From Alkalicoccobacillus plakortidis (lineage in GTDB: Bacteria > Bacillota > Bacilli > Bacillales > Bacillaceae_D), in NCBI RefSeq assembly GCF_023703085.1, contig NZ_JAMQJY010000001.1, forward strand, positions 434,001-498,000: a DNA stretch of 64,000 bases, written 5' to 3'. Made by a program: the position numbers and the translations under genes. Within the stretch, counting starts at the first letter, position 1; the number at the start of each line of letters is the position of its first letter. Shown in pieces: positions 46,913-56,775 of the stretch. A model generated the notes under the pieces. That model was not told where the DNA came from, searched no databases, and saw nothing but the letters and a program-made list of their open reading frames with translations.

Positions 46913-47548
46913 TAGCTGACTTTCATTCTTTTTTCAAGTCGTCCCAATATATAGTCAGCTAGAATAGCAATGAAACACGCAGGAATTGCACCGACATAAA
47001 TTCGTACATCGTTACGTGAGTTGATACCTGCAAAGATTTCACGACCCAAGCCATCTCCACCTACAAAAGGAGCGAGACTGGCTACACCAATGGCGATAAC
47101 CGCGGCAATCCGTAATCCTGCCATGATAAAAGGCATAGCAAGTGGTAACTGGACCTTCATAAGCATTTGCCAATAAGTCATTCCAATACCCACTCCAAGC
47201 CTCTTGAATAGCTGGGTCGACCTGCTGTAAACCGACGTGAGTATGCCGAATAATTGGTAATAAAGAATATAGAAACAAACCGACTACAACGGTATAGAAT
47301 CCAAGTCCAAAATAGAGCATCAAAACAGCTAGAAGAGCTAAGCTTGGTATAACCTGCAGAATGTTAGCAACAGCTAATATAACTGGTGCCAAACGTTTGT
47401 AGCGATGGGCTACAATACCGAGCAATGTTCCAACAATTAGAGCGGCGGCAATTCCACACACAACCATTAATAAATGCTGACCGGTATATAGTAGAAGTAA
47501 ATCGATATTATTCACCATATAATTTACGATGTCTTTCAATAATTCCAA
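46912..47548 (-). CDS. opuCD: Osmoprotectant ABC transporter permease OpuCD, frameshifted as read
   Basis: About 212 residues, with five or so membrane segments. The binding-protein-dependent permease loop spans the break: VGLQQVDPAIQEA then GVGIGMTYWQMLMKVQLPLA. One extra base at 47195-47200 (CCAAGC for CCAGC) causes the break. The start is probably TTG at 47548, after GGAGGTGA with 8 bases spacing; a GTG at 47563 overlaps that site. It forms the channel for choline/glycine betaine/carnitine with OpuCB. Fourth gene of the operon. Confidence 0.88.
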
Positions 47549-47563
47549 TGATCTCACCTCCAC

Positions 47564-48458
47564 TTATTCCGATAATAGGTCACGACTTTGTAGAAATTCA
47601 ATCGCAACATCTCTTTCACTCCGGTTATTAATATCCACCTCATAGTTCAATCTTGTCACAAGCTCTTCATCCATTGAACCGATTAATTCCTTCATAATCT
47701 CATCAATTTCTGGGTACTTTTCTAATGTTTCATTACGAACAAGCATAGACGCATCATATGGAGGGAAAAAGCTCTTGTCATCCTCCAACGTCTTCAGATC
47801 AAACTCATATAACCGTGGATCCGTCGAATACGCTAATACAACTTCCACTTCTTCTTGTGCAACAGCTTCATACACTAAGTTGATATCCATTGCATATGTA
47901 TTCTGGAAGGTGAAATCATAGTGTTCAACAAAAGCTTGGATAGCCGTCCTGCTGACGTTCCATCCAAGAGGAGTCTACTCCAAATCTCATTTGATCTTGA
48001 TGTTCTCCTAAATCACTTATGGTCTCAAGTCCGAGTTCATCTGCATATTCACCTCTTACCGTTAAGGCATAGGCATTTTCCCAGCCTAGTGGATCATACC
48101 AGGTGAAATCGTAATATTCCTGAAAACCCTCTTGAGCTTGTTTTAGAACCTCATCACGGTCTGTTGTTTCTTTTACATCAAAAAAGTTATTAAAAATAAC
48201 TCCTGTATACATCAAAGCCATATCTAAGTCTGCACGATCCATCGATTTAATAATCATTGGATTGGACAATAAATCAGGTGTTACATCAACGTGAATATCT
48301 GTACGGTCTTCAATTAGTGCTTTATACACTTCAGCCATAATTTTTGTCTCCGTATAGGTGGCAGCGCCTATCTTTATCGTTTCTCCTGAACTACAGGAGC
48401 CAAGTAACACAATTGAAGACAATGCAGGTATCATTGACCACTTCATTAACCGTTTCAT
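47564..48458 (-). CDS. opuCC: Osmoprotectant-binding lipoprotein OpuCC, frameshifted as read
   Basis: About 298 residues. The lipoprotein signal is MKRLMKWSMIPALSSIVLLG followed by SC. KIGAATYTETKIMAEVYKAL and ALMYTGVIFNNFF are typical of the OpuAC/OpuCC type. The frame breaks at 47934-47939 (CCAAGC where CCAGC gives DGYPAFVEHYDFTFQNTYAM). DINLVYEAVAQEEVEVVLAY follows, the hinge and second lobe. It captures quaternary ammonium osmolytes outside the membrane. The ATG at 48458 is preferred, with GGGGAT upstream. Confidence 0.9.
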
Positions 48459-48478
48459 ACACATCCCCACTTCCTTCA

Positions 48479-49125
48479 CTACTGCGTACTTCCTTGCCTC
48501 TGTTTGCTAAATAAACCAAGTATTAAATCAACAGCTAACGCTAAAATAATCGCCGTAATCGCTCCGGTAAAAATCAAGAAGTTATCATTATTAGACATGC
48601 CCGCCATGATTAAATCTCCGAGTCCACCTGCCCCAATTAACGCCGCTAAGGTTGTCCACTAATAATATAGACTGTAGTTAACCTTACCCCTGATAGAATA
48701 TAAGGGAAAGCTAGAGGTAATTCTATTTTCCAAAGTCGCTGCATAGAACTGTATCCCATTCCTTTTGCAGACTCTACTACACCTTCATCCACCTCCATGA
48801 TGCCCGAGTAGGTATTGCGTAACAAAGGCAATAGTGAATACAGAAACAAAGCAATAACAGCTGGAGTCATACCAATTCCGAGAATGGGGATAAAAATTGC
48901 GAGAAGAGCAATGGTTGGAACCGTTTGAAAGATATTAGCGATTGTAAAAACAACACTGTTTATTATGCCTGCTTTCATTCTCGTCAAAACAATGGCTGTA
49001 CTCATTGCTACCACACAACCAAGTAATACGGCTAAGGCTACTATCGATAGATGCTGCCATAAACTTGCGAGAATATCCGGATATCGATTAGATAAAAACG
49101 TCATATAATCTTGAACGAGACCCAT
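48479..49125 (-). CDS. opuCB: Osmoprotectant ABC transporter permease OpuCB, frameshifted as read
   Basis: About 215 residues. MGLVQDYMTFLSNRYPDILA opens the protein, and GIMEVDEGVVESAKGMGYSS is the cytoplasmic coupling loop. One missing T near 48655-48660 breaks the frame after TTVYIIS. The second frame continues WTTLAALIGAGGLGDLIMAG and ends SKQRQGSTQ at 48479. It is paralogous to OpuCD. It starts immediately after the opuCA stop codon. Confidence 0.88.
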
Positions 49126-50298
49126 CTACCCAACTCCATTCTCTGAATCAGATGGAAATACATCCGCCATTAAACGAACCATACTTCCTCTAGTAATAAC
49201 ACCTAAGAAACGGCCTTCTTTTGAGACAACTGGCACATAAGGAGTATTATGTTCTCCCATATATTCAAGGGCATCTGTAAAAGGTTGATCCGGTTCAACG
49301 GTAAATGTCACAGGATTCATGACATCTTTTAATACCTTTGTTTCATCTTGATAGTGCTTTAATACATTTAAAACAGGTGCATAGCCTATTAATTTTCGCT
49401 CACGGTCAACAACAAGGAGCGAATCAACCTTTCGCTGTTCCATTAATTTAATCGCTGCAGCTAGTCCTCGCTCTGGATAAGCAGTAGCGGGATTGTCCAC
49501 CATCACTTCTTGTACGGTTGGGATATCATCCGATTCTATAAAGATCCCACTATCAGAAGACTGATGCTCTTGTAATCGCTTTTTACCTATAAATGTTTTC
49601 ACAAACTCATTGGCAGGATGACGAATAATATCATCTGGAGAGCCGGTTTGTATAACTTCTCCGTCCTTCATCAATATGATGTTATCTGCAATTTTGATCG
49701 CTTCATCCATATCGTGTGTAACAAATACAATCGTTTTTTGCACACTCTCTTGAACCTGGATGAGCTCTGCTTGTAATTGCTCGCGACTAATTGGATCAAG
49801 CGCACTGAACGGCTCATCCATTAAGATAATGTCGGGTTCAGCAGCAAGGGCACGAATGACCCCTATTCTCTGTTGCTGCCCTCCGCTCAATTCTTTCGGC
49901 TTACGGTTGCGATATGTATCAGGTGCTAAATGAACCATGTTTAATAATTCATCCACTTTAGTTTGCGTCTTCTTTTCTTCCCACTTTAACAGCCTAGGAA
50001 CAACGGCTACATTATCTGCAATCGTCATATGTGGAAAGAGCCCAATATTCTGAATAACATAGCCGATTTTTCTTCTAAGTGTAACGGCATTTACAGAACT
50101 AATGTCATCTCCATTTATGAGAACCTTGCCTTCACTTGGTTCAATGAGACGATTGATTAATTTCATGGTTGTAGACTTACCACAACCACTTGGTCCAATA
50201 ATGACATGTATCTGCCCATCCTCTAATTGAAGATTAATGTTTTTTAACGCTTTAAAACCATCTGGATACTGTTTGGTAATCCCCTTTAGCTCAATCAT
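49126..50298 (-). CDS. opuCA: Osmoprotectant ABC transporter ATP-binding protein OpuCA
   Basis: 390 residues. The ATPase domain carries Walker A GPSGCGKSTTMKL, Q-loop YVIQNIGLFPHMT, signature LSGGQQQRIGVIRALA, Walker B IILMDEPFSALD and the H-loop VFVTHDMDEAI. Two CBS domains follow at about 250-380 (DSLLVVDRERKLIGYAPVLN, TPYVPVVSKEGRFLGVITRG), which sense ionic strength or adenine nucleotides in this family. First gene of the opuC operon, preceded by GGAGGAAAAGG. Confidence 0.96.
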   Translation of the reverse strand: MIELKGITKQYPDGFKALKNINLQLEDGQIHVIIGPSGCGKSTTMKLINRLIEPSEGKVLINGDDISSVNAVTLRRKIGYVIQNIGLFPHMTIADNVAVVPRLLKWEEKKTQTKVDELLNMVHLAPDTYRNRKPKELSGGQQQRIGVIRALAAEPDIILMDEPFSALDPISREQLQAELIQVQESVQKTIVFVTHDMDEAIKIADNIILMKDGEVIQTGSPDDIIRHPANEFVKTFIGKKRLQEHQSSDSGIFIESDDIPTVQEVMVDNPATAYPERGLAAAIKLMEQRKVDSLLVVDRERKLIGYAPVLNVLKHYQDETKVLKDVMNPVTFTVEPDQPFTDALEYMGEHNTPYVPVVSKEGRFLGVITRGSMVRLMADVFPSDSENGVG

Positions 50299-50387
50299 CC
50301 TTTTCCTCCAACCTTTTAAACAGATTTATATAAAGTATATGATTACCCTTTTTTCACACACTATAACCTTTATAAAGTTTTTACCCA

Positions 50388-50415
50388 ATAAAAAAACAGA
50401 GCAAAAATCGCTCTG
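50388..50415 (-). terminator. Terminator of the acidic lipoprotein gene
   Basis: On the minus strand, CAGAGC and GCTCTG arms (50410-50415 with 50397-50402) are followed by a run of six or more T residues. Confidence 0.85.
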
Positions 50416-50421
50416 AGTTTA

Positions 50422-50925
50422 CTAGTTTTCATATTCTACACCGTGTTCATCCATCAAACGGTCTAATTCATCATAGAATTCTTGCTCCATTCGGTCGTAT
50501 TCATCGAATAGATCATCCGCTTCTTGAAGAAGTTCCGTGTCTTCTTGATAATGACCTTCTACTTCTTTTTCACCGGCTTCCCAAAAAACCTCATTGTTTT
50601 CTAGATACATATCGTGTAGATTCTTTACCTCTTCTGTTTCTGGCTGAAGTGATTGGATTTCATCGTAATATCCGTCAAGTTCAGGTTTTAAATCGGATTG
50701 ATAAGCATCATAAAACTCTTCGTTTGATAAGTCTGCTGTTTCATCATAAAAATCCCACCATGCATCATCCACATCGGTCTGAATGGGTATAATGTGATCG
50801 TTATAATACGCTTCCAGGTCATCTCCAACCTCGTTCACATTTCCATTTCCGAACATCCCACAACCACTTAGAACGAATATCGAACTAATGCCTGTAAATA
50901 CAATCTTCATTTTCCATTTTGTCAT
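50422..50925 (-). CDS. Acidic helical lipoprotein
   Basis: About 167 residues. The signal peptide MTKWKMKIVFTGISSIFVLS ends in a GC lipobox. The mature part is nearly all helical and very acidic (DDLEAYYNDHIIPIQTDVDD, EQEFYDELDRLMDEHGVEYE), rich in Tyr and Trp. I do not recognise the family. The ATG at 50925 has TAGGAGA 7 bases upstream. It is a single gene with its own terminator. It might be a surface protein involved in envelope or cation homeostasis, but nothing in the sequence shows this. Confidence 0.7.
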   Translation of the reverse strand: MTKWKMKIVFTGISSIFVLSGCGMFGNGNVNEVGDDLEAYYNDHIIPIQTDVDDAWWDFYDETADLSNEEFYDAYQSDLKPELDGYYDEIQSLQPETEEVKNLHDMYLENNEVFWEAGEKEVEGHYQEDTELLQEADDLFDEYDRMEQEFYDELDRLMDEHGVEYEN

Positions 50926-51002
50926 GTACAGATCTCCTATTCTATTCATTTATCTACTTCAAAAAGTCTACCATGAGTCTACAAATTTTTGCAAAGATCA
51001 CC

Positions 51003-51035
51003 AAAAAAAAGACGCAAGCTTGATTTGCTTACGTC
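51003..51035 (-). terminator. Terminator of the sulfate transport operon
   Basis: On the minus strand GACGTAAGC pairs with GCTTGCGTC (one mismatch), followed by eight T residues. It lies 11 bp after the cysA stop. Confidence 0.88.
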
Positions 51036-51046
51036 GTGTAACCTAC

Positions 51047-52117
51047 TTATATACTAAATTCTTCTGGTGAAAAGACATGAACATGTTTAGGTTTGCTATA
51101 AACCACATCACCGAGTTTTAGACCTAATTCTGTAAATTCATTTTTAGGAAGCTCGATATCAATTGTCTCATCCTCATCTAATTTCTCTGCTTCAATAAAA
51201 ACAATCGGTCCAACAGGCTGGATATGAGATATTTTTATTGGAAACGAACCTTCTATATTGCTTTGATGTAGTTGCATCTGATGGGGACGGATATAACCAA
51301 CAACATCTTTATCTTCATGCTTTGTGCTACCAGATGTTCTTAATGTGATTGTACCTGATTTTAGATTTCCTTCTTTTACTCTTCCTTTAAATAAATTCAC
51401 ATTACCTAAGAAGTCGAATACAAACGGACTATTCGGGTTCTCATACACTTCATCAGGCGTACCAATTTGTTCAATACGTCCTTGGTTCATAACCACAATT
51501 CGATCGGCGACATCCATAGCCTCTTCTTGATCATGAGTCACAAATATACTTGTCACATCAAATTGATTATGAAGGTTTCGAAGCCATCTTCTTAGTTCCT
51601 TCCTTACCTTTGCATCTAATGCGCCAAAAGGTTCATCAAGTAAAAGAACTTCTGGTTGAACAGCCAAAGCTCTGGCCAATGCAACCCGTTGCCTTTGACC
51701 TCCTGATAGCTGGGAAGGATAACGCTTTTGAAGACCATCTAACTTTACTAAGCCTAACAACTCATCTACTTTTTGTTTTATTTCATTTTTTGATGGTCTT
51801 TTTTTTCGTGGACGAACTCTAAGTCCATACGAGATGTTATCCGCTACTGTCATATGTGAAAATAAGGCATAATGCTGGAATACAAAACCAACTTGTCTTG
51901 AAACAGCGTTCACGTTTGTCATGTCATTTCCATTAAAATGAATCGAGCCTTTTGTTGCACTTTCAAGACCCGCAATGATTCGTAGTAATGAGGTTTTTCC
52001 CGATCCAGATGGTCCTAATAACGCAACGAGTTCTCCTTTTTTAATCGAAAGTCGAATCTCTTCTAATGCTTTAAAGTCACCAAAGTTTTTTGATACATCC
52101 TGAATATCAATTGACAC
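51047..52117 (-). CDS. cysA: Sulfate/thiosulfate ABC transporter ATP-binding protein CysA
   Basis: 356 residues. Walker [15 protein letters not shown]-loop [13 protein letters not shown], signature [16 protein letters not shown], Walker [16 protein letters not shown] and H-loop [12 protein letters not shown] are all present. A C-terminal regulatory TOBE-like domain follows ([14 protein letters not shown]). It powers sulfate uptake through CysTW. Last gene of the operon, 12 bp after cysW. Confidence 0.95.
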   Translation of the reverse strand: MSIDIQDVSKNFGDFKALEEIRLSIKKGELVALLGPSGSGKTSLLRIIAGLESATKGSIHFNGNDMTNVNAVSRQVGFVFQHYALFSHMTVADNISYGLRVRPRKKRPSKNEIKQKVDELLGLVKLDGLQKRYPSQLSGGQRQRVALARALAVQPEVLLLDEPFGALDAKVRKELRRWLRNLHNQFDVTSIFVTHDQEEAMDVADRIVVMNQGRIEQIGTPDEVYENPNSPFVFDFLGNVNLFKGRVKEGNLKSGTITLRTSGSTKHEDKDVVGYIRPHQMQLHQSNIEGSFPIKISHIQPVGPIVFIEAEKLDEDETIDIELPKNEFTELGLKLGDVVYSKPKHVHVFSPEEFSI

Positions 52118-52129
52118 CTAAAACACTCC

Positions 52130-52984
52130 TTACTGCACTGGACTTTTCTTCTCAACGAAATTTTTGATAACTAAGGTAATAATAGCAAGGATGGACATAA
52201 GTGATGCAACCGCAAATGCTGCTGTAAACATATATTCGTTGTACAGAATTTCAACATGGAGTGGCATCGTGTTTGTTAAGCCTCTGATTTTTCCTGAAAC
52301 AACGGAAACTGCTCCAAATTCACCGATAACTCGTGCATTACACAGAATAACCCCATATAATAGTCCCCATTTAATATTTGGAAGGGTTACATGCCAAAAG
52401 GTGCGAAAACCATTTGCCCCAAGAGATAATGATGCTTCTTCCTCTGTTGTTCCTTGCGCCTGCATAAGAGGAATCAACTGTCTGGCTACAAATGGTACGG
52501 TCACAAACATCGTTGCTAACACAATACCTGGTACAGCAAATATGATTTGTATATTATTAGCTAATAACCATTCCCCTAATAAGCCGTGTACCCCAAATAA
52601 AAGGACAAACACAAGACCTGCTATTACAGGTGATACAGCAAAAGGTAAATCAATTAAGGTAATTATGAAACTTCTACCTTTAAATTGAAATTTAGATAAT
52701 GCCCATGCTGCCGTGACACCAAATATCGTATTCAGTGGTACAACAATGGCAACAGTTAGTAGCGTCAGTTTGATTGCAGATAAGGCAGCGGGTTCGGTAA
52801 TTGACTGAAGATATACGCCCCAACCTCCTGCAAACGCCCTTACAAAAATCGCAACAAGCGGTAGAATTAAAACTAACGCAAGAAATATAAAAGATATCGA
52901 CAGCAAAAACCATTTCAACCATGATTTTTGCTTACGGGTTTGATTGATAGGTATCTGATTTGCTGTTTGAATTTCTGTACTCAT
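52130..52984 (-). CDS. cysW: Sulfate ABC transporter permease CysW
   Basis: 284 residues with six membrane helices. The coupling loop reads EEASLSLGANGFRTFWHVTL, and YGVILCNARVIGEFGAVSVV followed by VSGKIRGLTNTMPLHVEIL is characteristic of CysW. It pairs with CysT to form the sulfate channel. It lies 18 bp downstream of cysT in the same operon. Confidence 0.94.
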   Translation of the reverse strand: MSTEIQTANQIPINQTRKQKSWLKWFLLSISFIFLALVLILPLVAIFVRAFAGGWGVYLQSITEPAALSAIKLTLLTVAIVVPLNTIFGVTAAWALSKFQFKGRSFIITLIDLPFAVSPVIAGLVFVLLFGVHGLLGEWLLANNIQIIFAVPGIVLATMFVTVPFVARQLIPLMQAQGTTEEEASLSLGANGFRTFWHVTLPNIKWGLLYGVILCNARVIGEFGAVSVVSGKIRGLTNTMPLHVEILYNEYMFTAAFAVASLMSILAIITLVIKNFVEKKSPVQ

Positions 52985-53002
52985 TCTGTTGGATTCCTCC
53001 TT

Positions 53003-53836
53003 TTATGTATGACGTTTAGATGCCCACCATTGAATGAGATTCATAACAAACAGTAGGAAAAATGAAAATAACAGCATGACAGAAGCAATGGCTGTTGCTC
53101 CTTGATAGTTAAACTGTTCAAGCTGATTCATGATTAATAAAGGTGTAATTTCGGTTTTCATAGGCATATTACCTGAAATAAATACAACGGACCCATACTC
53201 ACCTAGTGCTCTAGCAAAAGCAAGTGAGATTCCTGAAAGTAACGCCGGAAACAGCACTGGCAAAATGACTTTAGTAAAGGTATGAAAACCGTTGGCTCCT
53301 AAACTAGATGAAGCTTCTTCAAGTTCCTTATTTAAGTCTCTCAGTACTGGTTCAACCATTCGAACAACAAATGGAAGCCCAATAAAAATAAGTGCAGTCA
53401 TTACTCCAAGTGGTGTAAAGGCTACCTTGATGCCTAATACATCCAGGTATTTTCCAACCCATCCATCTGATGTATAAATGGTTGTTAATGCGATACCAGC
53501 AACAGCTGTAGGTAATGCAAACGGCAAATCAATTAAACCGTCTATTATTCTCTTACCTGGAAAGGTGTATCTCACTAATACCCACGCTAAGATAAGTCCA
53601 AAAACTCCATTAATAAGAGCTGCTGCAAGAGCAGCTCCAATACTTAACTTATATGAGGCGACCACTCGAGGGGAAGTCACCGTCTGCCAATAATCTGAAA
53701 AACTCATCGAAGCGGTATTTAGGAAAATCATCGAAATGGGAATAAGTACGATTAAGCCCAAATACATCATAGTCATTCCCAGAGTTAACGAAAAACCCGG
53801 GATTATACTTTCTTCTTTTAAGCGTAATGATCTCAT
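53003..53836 (-). CDS. cysT: Sulfate ABC transporter permease CysT
   Basis: 277 residues from the ATG at 53836, which follows GGAGG by 5 bases; the longer upstream frame overlaps the binding-protein gene and is ignored. It has six membrane helices, the family motif DLPFALPTAVAGIALTTIY, and the coupling loop EEASSSLGANGFHTFTKVIL. FARALGEYGSVVFISGNMP is the CysT/CysU signature. It lies 19 bp after the binding-protein stop. Confidence 0.93.
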   Translation of the reverse strand: MRSLRLKEESIIPGFSLTLGMTMMYLGLIVLIPISMIFLNTASMSFSDYWQTVTSPRVVASYKLSIGAALAAALINGVFGLILAWVLVRYTFPGKRIIDGLIDLPFALPTAVAGIALTTIYTSDGWVGKYLDVLGIKVAFTPLGVMTALIFIGLPFVVRMVEPVLRDLNKELEEASSSLGANGFHTFTKVILPVLFPALLSGISLAFARALGEYGSVVFISGNMPMKTEITPLLIMNQLEQFNYQGATAIASVMLLFSFFLLFVMNLIQWWASKRHT

Positions 53837-53855
53837 ACGGTCCTCCAGCACACTT

Positions 53856-54900
53856 TTACTGCTCATATATTTGGTCGAAAATGCCCCCATCACTAAAGTG
53901 TTTCTCTTGCGCTTCTTGCCAACCTCCAAATACCTCATCGATTGTAAATAAATTAATCTCCGGGAAGTATTCGCTGTACTCTTCAAGAATCTCTTCGTTT
54001 CTTGGACGATAATAATGCTCAGCAGCAATTCTTTGCCCTTCGTCCGTATAAAGGTATTCAAGGTAAGCTTCTGCTACTTCTCTTGTGCCTTTTTGATCAA
54101 CATTTTGATCAACTACCGTTACTGGCGGTTCTGTTAAAATACTAATTGACGGTGCAACTATATCAAACTCATCTTCTCCAAGTTCTTCAGTTGAAAGGAT
54201 CGCTTCGTTCTCCCATGCTAAAAGTACGTCCCCAATGCCACGTTCAACAAATGAAGTTGTTGCCCCTCTAGCTCCTGAATCTAAGACAGATACATTCTGA
54301 TATAAGTCACCAATGTATTGTTGTGCGGCTTCTTCTGATCCGTATTCTTCTTCTGCCCAAGCCCATCCAGCTAAATAGTTCCAAGCGAGCTCCACCTGAT
54401 GTTTTTGGATTAGGTGTGACGACTTCAACATCATCACGAATTAAATCATCCCAGTCATTGATATTTTTAGGATTACCTTCTCGAACCAAAAATGTAATCG
54501 TTGATGTATATGGCGTTGAATTATCCGGAAGTCTCGATTGCCAATCCTCAGGTATAAGATCACGTGACTCATTTAATACATCAATATCATAAGCTAATGC
54601 AAGGGTCACAACATCAGCTTGCAATCCGTCAATGACCGATCTCGCTTGGCTACCTGAGCCACCATGTGATTGATTAAAGGTTACGGTTTGACCGGTCTCC
54701 TCTTTCCAATGTTCTGCAAACACCTTATTATAATCATCATATAATTCTCTAGTTGGATCATAGGAAACATTCAAAATTTCTACAGCATCGCCTTCACCCG
54801 CAGTTTCATCACCTGAACCGCACGCACTTAGCACTCCTAAAGATGCTGCAATTGATGTTAAACCAATAAGCGTTTTTTTCTTTCTATTATGATTTTTCAA
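53856..54900 (-). CDS. Sulfate-binding lipoprotein (Sbp/CysP family), frameshifted as read
   Basis: About 348 residues. The lipoprotein signal ends LGVLSAC. The family motif [19 protein letters not shown] is followed by [20 protein letters not shown] and [15 protein letters not shown], which contribute to the sulfate pocket. The frame breaks at 54381-54386 (CCAAGC where CCAGC gives [20 protein letters not shown]). The rest includes [19 protein letters not shown] and ends DQIYEQ. It delivers sulfate or thiosulfate to CysTWA. First transporter gene after yezD. Confidence 0.92.
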
Positions 54901-54951
54901 TGTTTTCTCTCCCTTTAAACCATATTTAAATAAATAATTGCTGTGTAAAAA

Positions 54952-55095
54952 TTAGCGAGTGAACCTTGTCTTTTCGGTGGCATCAATTTGTGTGATTTGA
55001 TCGTTATGAATTGTAATTAAAACAGTGCCATATTTGATACTATTAATTTTCTTCTCGATCTCATCGATCTTAATTGGATCCGTTTGTGCCATCAT
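54952..55095 (-). CDS. yezD: YezD-family small protein (DUF2292)
   Basis: 47 residues: MMAQTDPIKIDEIEKKINSI, then KYGTVLITIHNDQITQIDAT and a basic end EKTRFTR. The GSV/GTVxIxIHDGxIxQIE-like strand is the mark of DUF2292/YezD. AAAGGAGG precedes the ATG by 7 bases. It lies 50 bp upstream of the sulfate-binding protein gene, consistent with the known link of yezD to sulfate assimilation operons. Its molecular function is unknown. Confidence 0.8.
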   Translation of the reverse strand: MMAQTDPIKIDEIEKKINSIKYGTVLITIHNDQITQIDATEKTRFTR

Positions 55096-55149
55096 TCAGT
55101 TCCTCCTTTTAATATATTATTAAGTATAGTGGTTTAGTAGGCTTTAAGA

Positions 55150-55197
55150 ACAAAAATAAAAGGCCTCCACTAATAACCACGTTACTAGTAAAGGCCT
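55150..55197 (-). terminator. Terminator of the tenA-ykoCDE operon
   Basis: AGGCCTTTACTAGTAA pairs with TTATTAGTGGAGGCCT on the minus strand, with few mismatches, and is followed by TTTTATTTTTG. It lies between tenA and the yezD promoter region. Confidence 0.8.
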
Positions 55198-55239
55198 TCG
55201 GTTGTCCGATCAGCACATATAATGTTTTATAGTCATATA

Positions 55240-55947
55240 TTATCCATGCTTTTCCGATGTGTCAAGTGTATTTTGTGAATCATTTAAATCATTCCACTTT
55301 TCGAGGGTATAGGCCATCTCCCAAAAATTAAGTTCATATTGACTGCTAATTAAAAAATGCTCCTTCATTTGATCCCTTTGAGTTTGAGTTGATTGCTCGG
55401 CAATTCGGTCTAATCGATTAATTTGTTCATACGTTAATTCTTTAAAGTCATCTCCCCCATATGTGTGAATCCAATCCTGGTAGATCGGTTCAGCAGGTGA
55501 ACATCCCTGTAGCAGCTCTCCTATTTCATGATAAAGCCAATAACAAGGAAGTAACGCAGCAATCGCATCTCCTATCTGACCTGTGTAGGCAGCCCTATAA
55601 AGATGCGATGTATATGCATAGGCTGTTGGGGATGGTTTAAATGCCCTCTGATCATCAAGAGTAATACCTAATCTTCCTGAAAACTCTTGATGAAGGGCCA
55701 TTTCTGCCTCGTAAGAGCCCTGAGCATGAATAGCTAGCCTATTTGTCGTTTCAGGGTCATGAGATTTCGCCGCAGCTAGCGATTGAACACGAGCAAAGTG
55801 AGATAGATAATAAGAATCCTGCATCACATAATACTTAAAAGCTCTAAGTGGCAACGTTCCATTTGCTATTCCTTTAATAAATGGATGCTCAAAGCTTTTT
55901 CTCCAAATGGGGTCTGCCTCATTGCGAATGTGTGCTGTAAATGTCAT
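55240..55947 (-). CDS. tenA: Aminopyrimidine aminohydrolase / thiaminase II TenA
   Basis: 235 residues with an all-helical TenA fold. FKYYVMQDSYYLSHFARVQS (substrate Asp and Tyr), AALLPCYWLYHEIGELL with the catalytic Cys, YQDWIHTYGGDDF, and EHFLISSQYELNFWEMAY with the C-terminal Glu are all present. It hydrolyses aminopyrimidines from degraded thiamin to give HMP. It is the last gene of the ykoEDC operon under the TPP riboswitch, so transport and salvage of thiamin breakdown products are linked. Confidence 0.95.
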   Translation of the reverse strand: MTFTAHIRNEADPIWRKSFEHPFIKGIANGTLPLRAFKYYVMQDSYYLSHFARVQSLAAAKSHDPETTNRLAIHAQGSYEAEMALHQEFSGRLGITLDDQRAFKPSPTAYAYTSHLYRAAYTGQIGDAIAALLPCYWLYHEIGELLQGCSPAEPIYQDWIHTYGGDDFKELTYEQINRLDRIAEQSTQTQRDQMKEHFLISSQYELNFWEMAYTLEKWNDLNDSQNTLDTSEKHG

Positions 55948-55968
55948 GTGAAAACGCTCCTTTTCTAA

Positions 55969-56775
55969 TTAAGAATTGGTATAGCGAACATCCGTATTAT
56001 CAAATAACGGAAACAGATCGGCTAGCATATACGTCGCCAAAGGTGCCGATACTAATACAATTAAAAAGATCAAATCATAGTAGGTAATACGAGTTTGATA
56101 ATAGTAGGTTCGTTGTTTTACTTGCATAAACCGCTTCGCTTCCATTGCTACGGCAATACGCTGAGCCCTGCGAATACTTTGTGCAAGCAGAGGGACAGAA
56201 AAAAATTGAAGCTTTTTATAGACTCCTTTTAGCCCTTTTTCAGGAACCGCTTGTCTAATCACCATTGCATGGCGTAACGTTTGGAACTCTTCAATCATAA
56301 TTGGAATAATACGAATGGAAGCCAAAAAACTATAAGCGTATTTTGACGGAACCTTCAACTGTTGCATCAACGAATAAAATAAAAGAACTGGCTTGGTTGT
56401 TAATGCAAAGATCATTCCTAAGATAGCAAAGGCCAAAGCACGAAACCCTAGGTGAACACCACGATAAAAACTCTCCTCTGTCACATGAAAAATACCCCAT
56501 TTAAACCACGTTGTATCACCACGACCAAAAAAAATCATGGAGCTGGCAGACGAGAAAAAAACAAGGATAAACGGTGCTGAAAAGAGAAGCAAATAGCGTA
56601 ATGGATGTCCTGAGAAGACAAACAATAACAAGCAAAATACAGCAGTTAAATAAACCAGATGTGTGGGGTTATGAATAAAGATCATATAAGCAAACAAAAG
56701 AATAGACAAAATCAATTTTATACTTGGGTTTACATGAGTGATCCATGTATCCTTTGTTGCATATAAAGCTGTCAC
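55969..56775 (-). CDS. ykoC: ECF transporter transmembrane (T) component, YkoC-like
   Basis: 268 residues. The N-terminus TWITHVNPSIKLILSILLFA is typical of CbiQ/EcfT proteins, and about five membrane helices follow. The coupling motifs are around RHAMVIRQAVPEKG and SIRRAQRIAVAMEAKRF (Ala-Arg-Gly-like box, here with AMEAKRF). It joins the ATPase to the YkoE substrate component. The start overlaps the stop of the ATPase gene by one base. Confidence 0.9.
   Translation of the reverse strand: MTALYATKDTWITHVNPSIKLILSILLFAYMIFIHNPTHLVYLTAVFCLLLFVFSGHPLRYLLLFSAPFILVFFSSASSMIFFGRGDTTWFKWGIFHVTEESFYRGVHLGFRALAFAILGMIFALTTKPVLLFYSLMQQLKVPSKYAYSFLASIRIIPIMIEEFQTLRHAMVIRQAVPEKGLKGVYKKLQFFSVPLLAQSIRRAQRIAVAMEAKRFMQVKQRTYYYQTRITYYDLIFLIVLVSAPLATYMLADLFPLFDNTDVRYTNS

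Noticed and set aside
53837..54061. Longer CysT from an upstream Met
   Set aside because: The extension overlaps the binding-protein gene in another frame, and a good ribosome-binding site stands before the ATG at 53836.
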